Below are positions 20,116-20,882 of a stretch of 20,882 nucleotides of DNA, piece after piece (position 1 is the first letter of the stretch; each line of letters begins with the position of its first letter). The DNA lies in the IMG/VR virus record IMGVR_UViG_3300009163_000215, positions 1-20,882 of that record; one strand, given 5' to 3'. The position numbers and the translations under genes were made by a program. Origin of the DNA: a virus. The notes below the pieces were generated by a model. The model was not told where the DNA came from and made no database searches. It saw only the letters and a list, made by a program, of their open reading frames with translations.

Positions 20116-20477
20116 TGCCAGTTTTTCTTGACACTCGTGGGTTGACATCGGTTGCCATCGCGGTTTGCGATAGGTGCAAGATGAAGGTGCCTTTTGTCAC
20201 ATTGGTGGCGGATGGGAACTCGCCGGGTCTCCGCGTCTGCGCTGAGCGTGGATGCAGGGATGTGCTTGATCCCTATCGACTTCCCGCTAGAAAGACTGAG
20301 CGTATTAACCTCAGATTTCCACGCCCTGATGTCAGCATTGCCGCAGGTGACAACTTCTTGATGACAGGTGGAACAAGTCAATTTCAAATTTCCACGGAGC
20401 AGAACACACAGACTCCCACAAGCACTGGAAATAAAGATACGATTGCTCCAAATCCTCCAGATAATACGAGTACATAA
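20115..20477 (+). CDS. Cys-rich small protein (zinc-ribbon-like), 120 aa
   Basis: It starts in a TAATG overlap with the adaptor gene. The N-terminal half has 'AVCDRCKMKVPFVTLVADGN' and 'GLRVCAERGCRDVLDPYRLP', giving two C-x-C-like pairs that fit a zinc ribbon. The next segment, 'ARKTERINLRFPRPDVSI', is of a kind I recall in a small protein placed after the adaptor in other phages. The C-terminal 40 residues are Asn/Thr/Gln-rich and disordered. It may stabilise the neck or tail. No catalytic motif is visible. Confidence 0.7.
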   Translation: MPVFLDTRGLTSVAIAVCDRCKMKVPFVTLVADGNSPGLRVCAERGCRDVLDPYRLPARKTERINLRFPRPDVSIAAGDNFLMTGGTSQFQISTEQNTQTPTSTGNKDTIAPNPPDNTST

Positions 20478-20882
20478 ATGTCTGCACAAGTCACCATACT
20501 CCAACTCCCAGCCGCTGGTGCCATTACAGGTACTGAGGCTGTTCCTATTGTCCAAAATGGCGTGACAGTCCAAACCACGACTGCGGCGCTTGCTGGCTCA
20601 CCTGTTCAAACCTATTCGTACCTAACGGTTACCCAAACTCCTCAGTTAGCCAACAGTCGATATGTTGGGGTGACCAATGGTTTGGTGATTACTGATGGCG
20701 GATCGCAAGGTCTCTTCAATATCAGCACTACAGGCGCTTTATTGTCTTTGGTGAACTCTGGTACTGGAATACAGGTAAAAACGTCTTCTACAGCCATTAC
20801 AGGGCGTTCTATAGCGGTTAGCGGCAATGGACTGTCAATTACCAATGGTTCTGGCGTATCTGGTGATCCAACCATTGCTTTG
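20478..20882 (+). CDS. Tail fibre or tail-spike-type protein, 3'-partial
   Basis: An ATG at 20478, just after the upstream stop, opens a frame that runs off the window (135 residues seen). The product begins MSAQVTILQLPAAGAITGTE and continues 'AVPIVQNGVTVQTTTAALAG', 'SRYVGVTNGLVITDGGSQG' and 'LSITNGSGVSGDPTIAL'. The 'TGTEAVPIVQNGVTVQTT' opening is typical of N-terminal attachment domains of phage tail fibres and appendages, and the following beta repeats fit a fibre shaft. Receptor binding would lie in the missing C-terminus. The ribosome site is weak, suggesting coupling. Confidence 0.7.
   Translation, partial: MSAQVTILQLPAAGAITGTEAVPIVQNGVTVQTTTAALAGSPVQTYSYLTVTQTPQLANSRYVGVTNGLVITDGGSQGLFNISTTGALLSLVNSGTGIQVKTSSTAITGRSIAVSGNGLSITNGSGVSGDPTIAL

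Noticed and set aside
1-20882. tRNA genes, CRISPR arrays, insertion sequences, integrase and attachment sites
   Set aside because: I looked for cloverleaf-like segments, regularly spaced repeats, transposase motifs and recombinase motifs and saw none. A covariance-model search would be needed to exclude small RNAs fully.

Overview
The window is a contiguous piece of a tailed double-stranded DNA phage (Caudoviricetes). It covers the end of an early or accessory region and most of a packaging and head-assembly module, stopping just inside a tail gene. The TerS-TerL-portal-scaffold-capsid-adaptor order, the absence of tail tube or tape-measure genes up to the end, and the adaptor-like protein suggest a podovirus-like phage. 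Moderate GC, near-consensus sigma70-type promoters and regular Shine-Dalgarno sites fit a Gram-negative bacterial host. Several proteins read like those I associate with uncultured aquatic phages; that is an impression, not a search result. No integrase, lysis, polymerase, tRNA or CRISPR feature was seen.

Layout. Positions 1-606 hold the 3' part of a protein with a C-terminal OB-fold-like region. At about 628-2551 there are nine small genes of mostly unknown function. The first two each have a promoter/leader cassette (-35/-10 at 636-663 and 984-1014). The rest are tightly coupled, often by ATGA stop/start overlaps, and end with a one-helix membrane protein. A helically spaced array of GGTACC-like repeats (2556-2607) separates this region from the late genes. 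A zinc-ribbon protein, small terminase and large terminase follow.

Between the large terminase and the portal lies a 1540-residue multidomain 'polyvalent' protein (4766-9388). It appears to carry an ADP-ribosyltransferase-like domain, an SGNH-hydrolase-like domain and two or more uncharacterised modules. Short Lys/Gly-Gly motifs sit at its module boundaries and recur in two later proteins. A probable antisense gene (9219-9542) overlaps its 3' end. The head genes then run: portal, two small proteins (one of only 59 residues), a GroES-like co-chaperonin, a scaffold-like protein, a conserved 179-residue protein, a cement-like protein and the major capsid protein. A strong intrinsic terminator follows.

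The remaining genes encode a beta-rich virion protein carrying a mobile-looking module, a very basic Gly/Lys/Met-rich repeat protein, a second terminator, a beta-rich 139-residue protein, a 174-residue protein, a neck adaptor with an inserted discoidin-like domain, a Cys-rich protein, and the N-terminus of a tail protein cut by the window end.

How they fit together: TerS/TerL package DNA through the portal into a shell of capsid protein built on the scaffold and possibly folded with GroEL plus the phage co-chaperonin. The adaptor closes the neck and connects the tail. The polyvalent protein is a candidate virion-carried effector delivered with the DNA.
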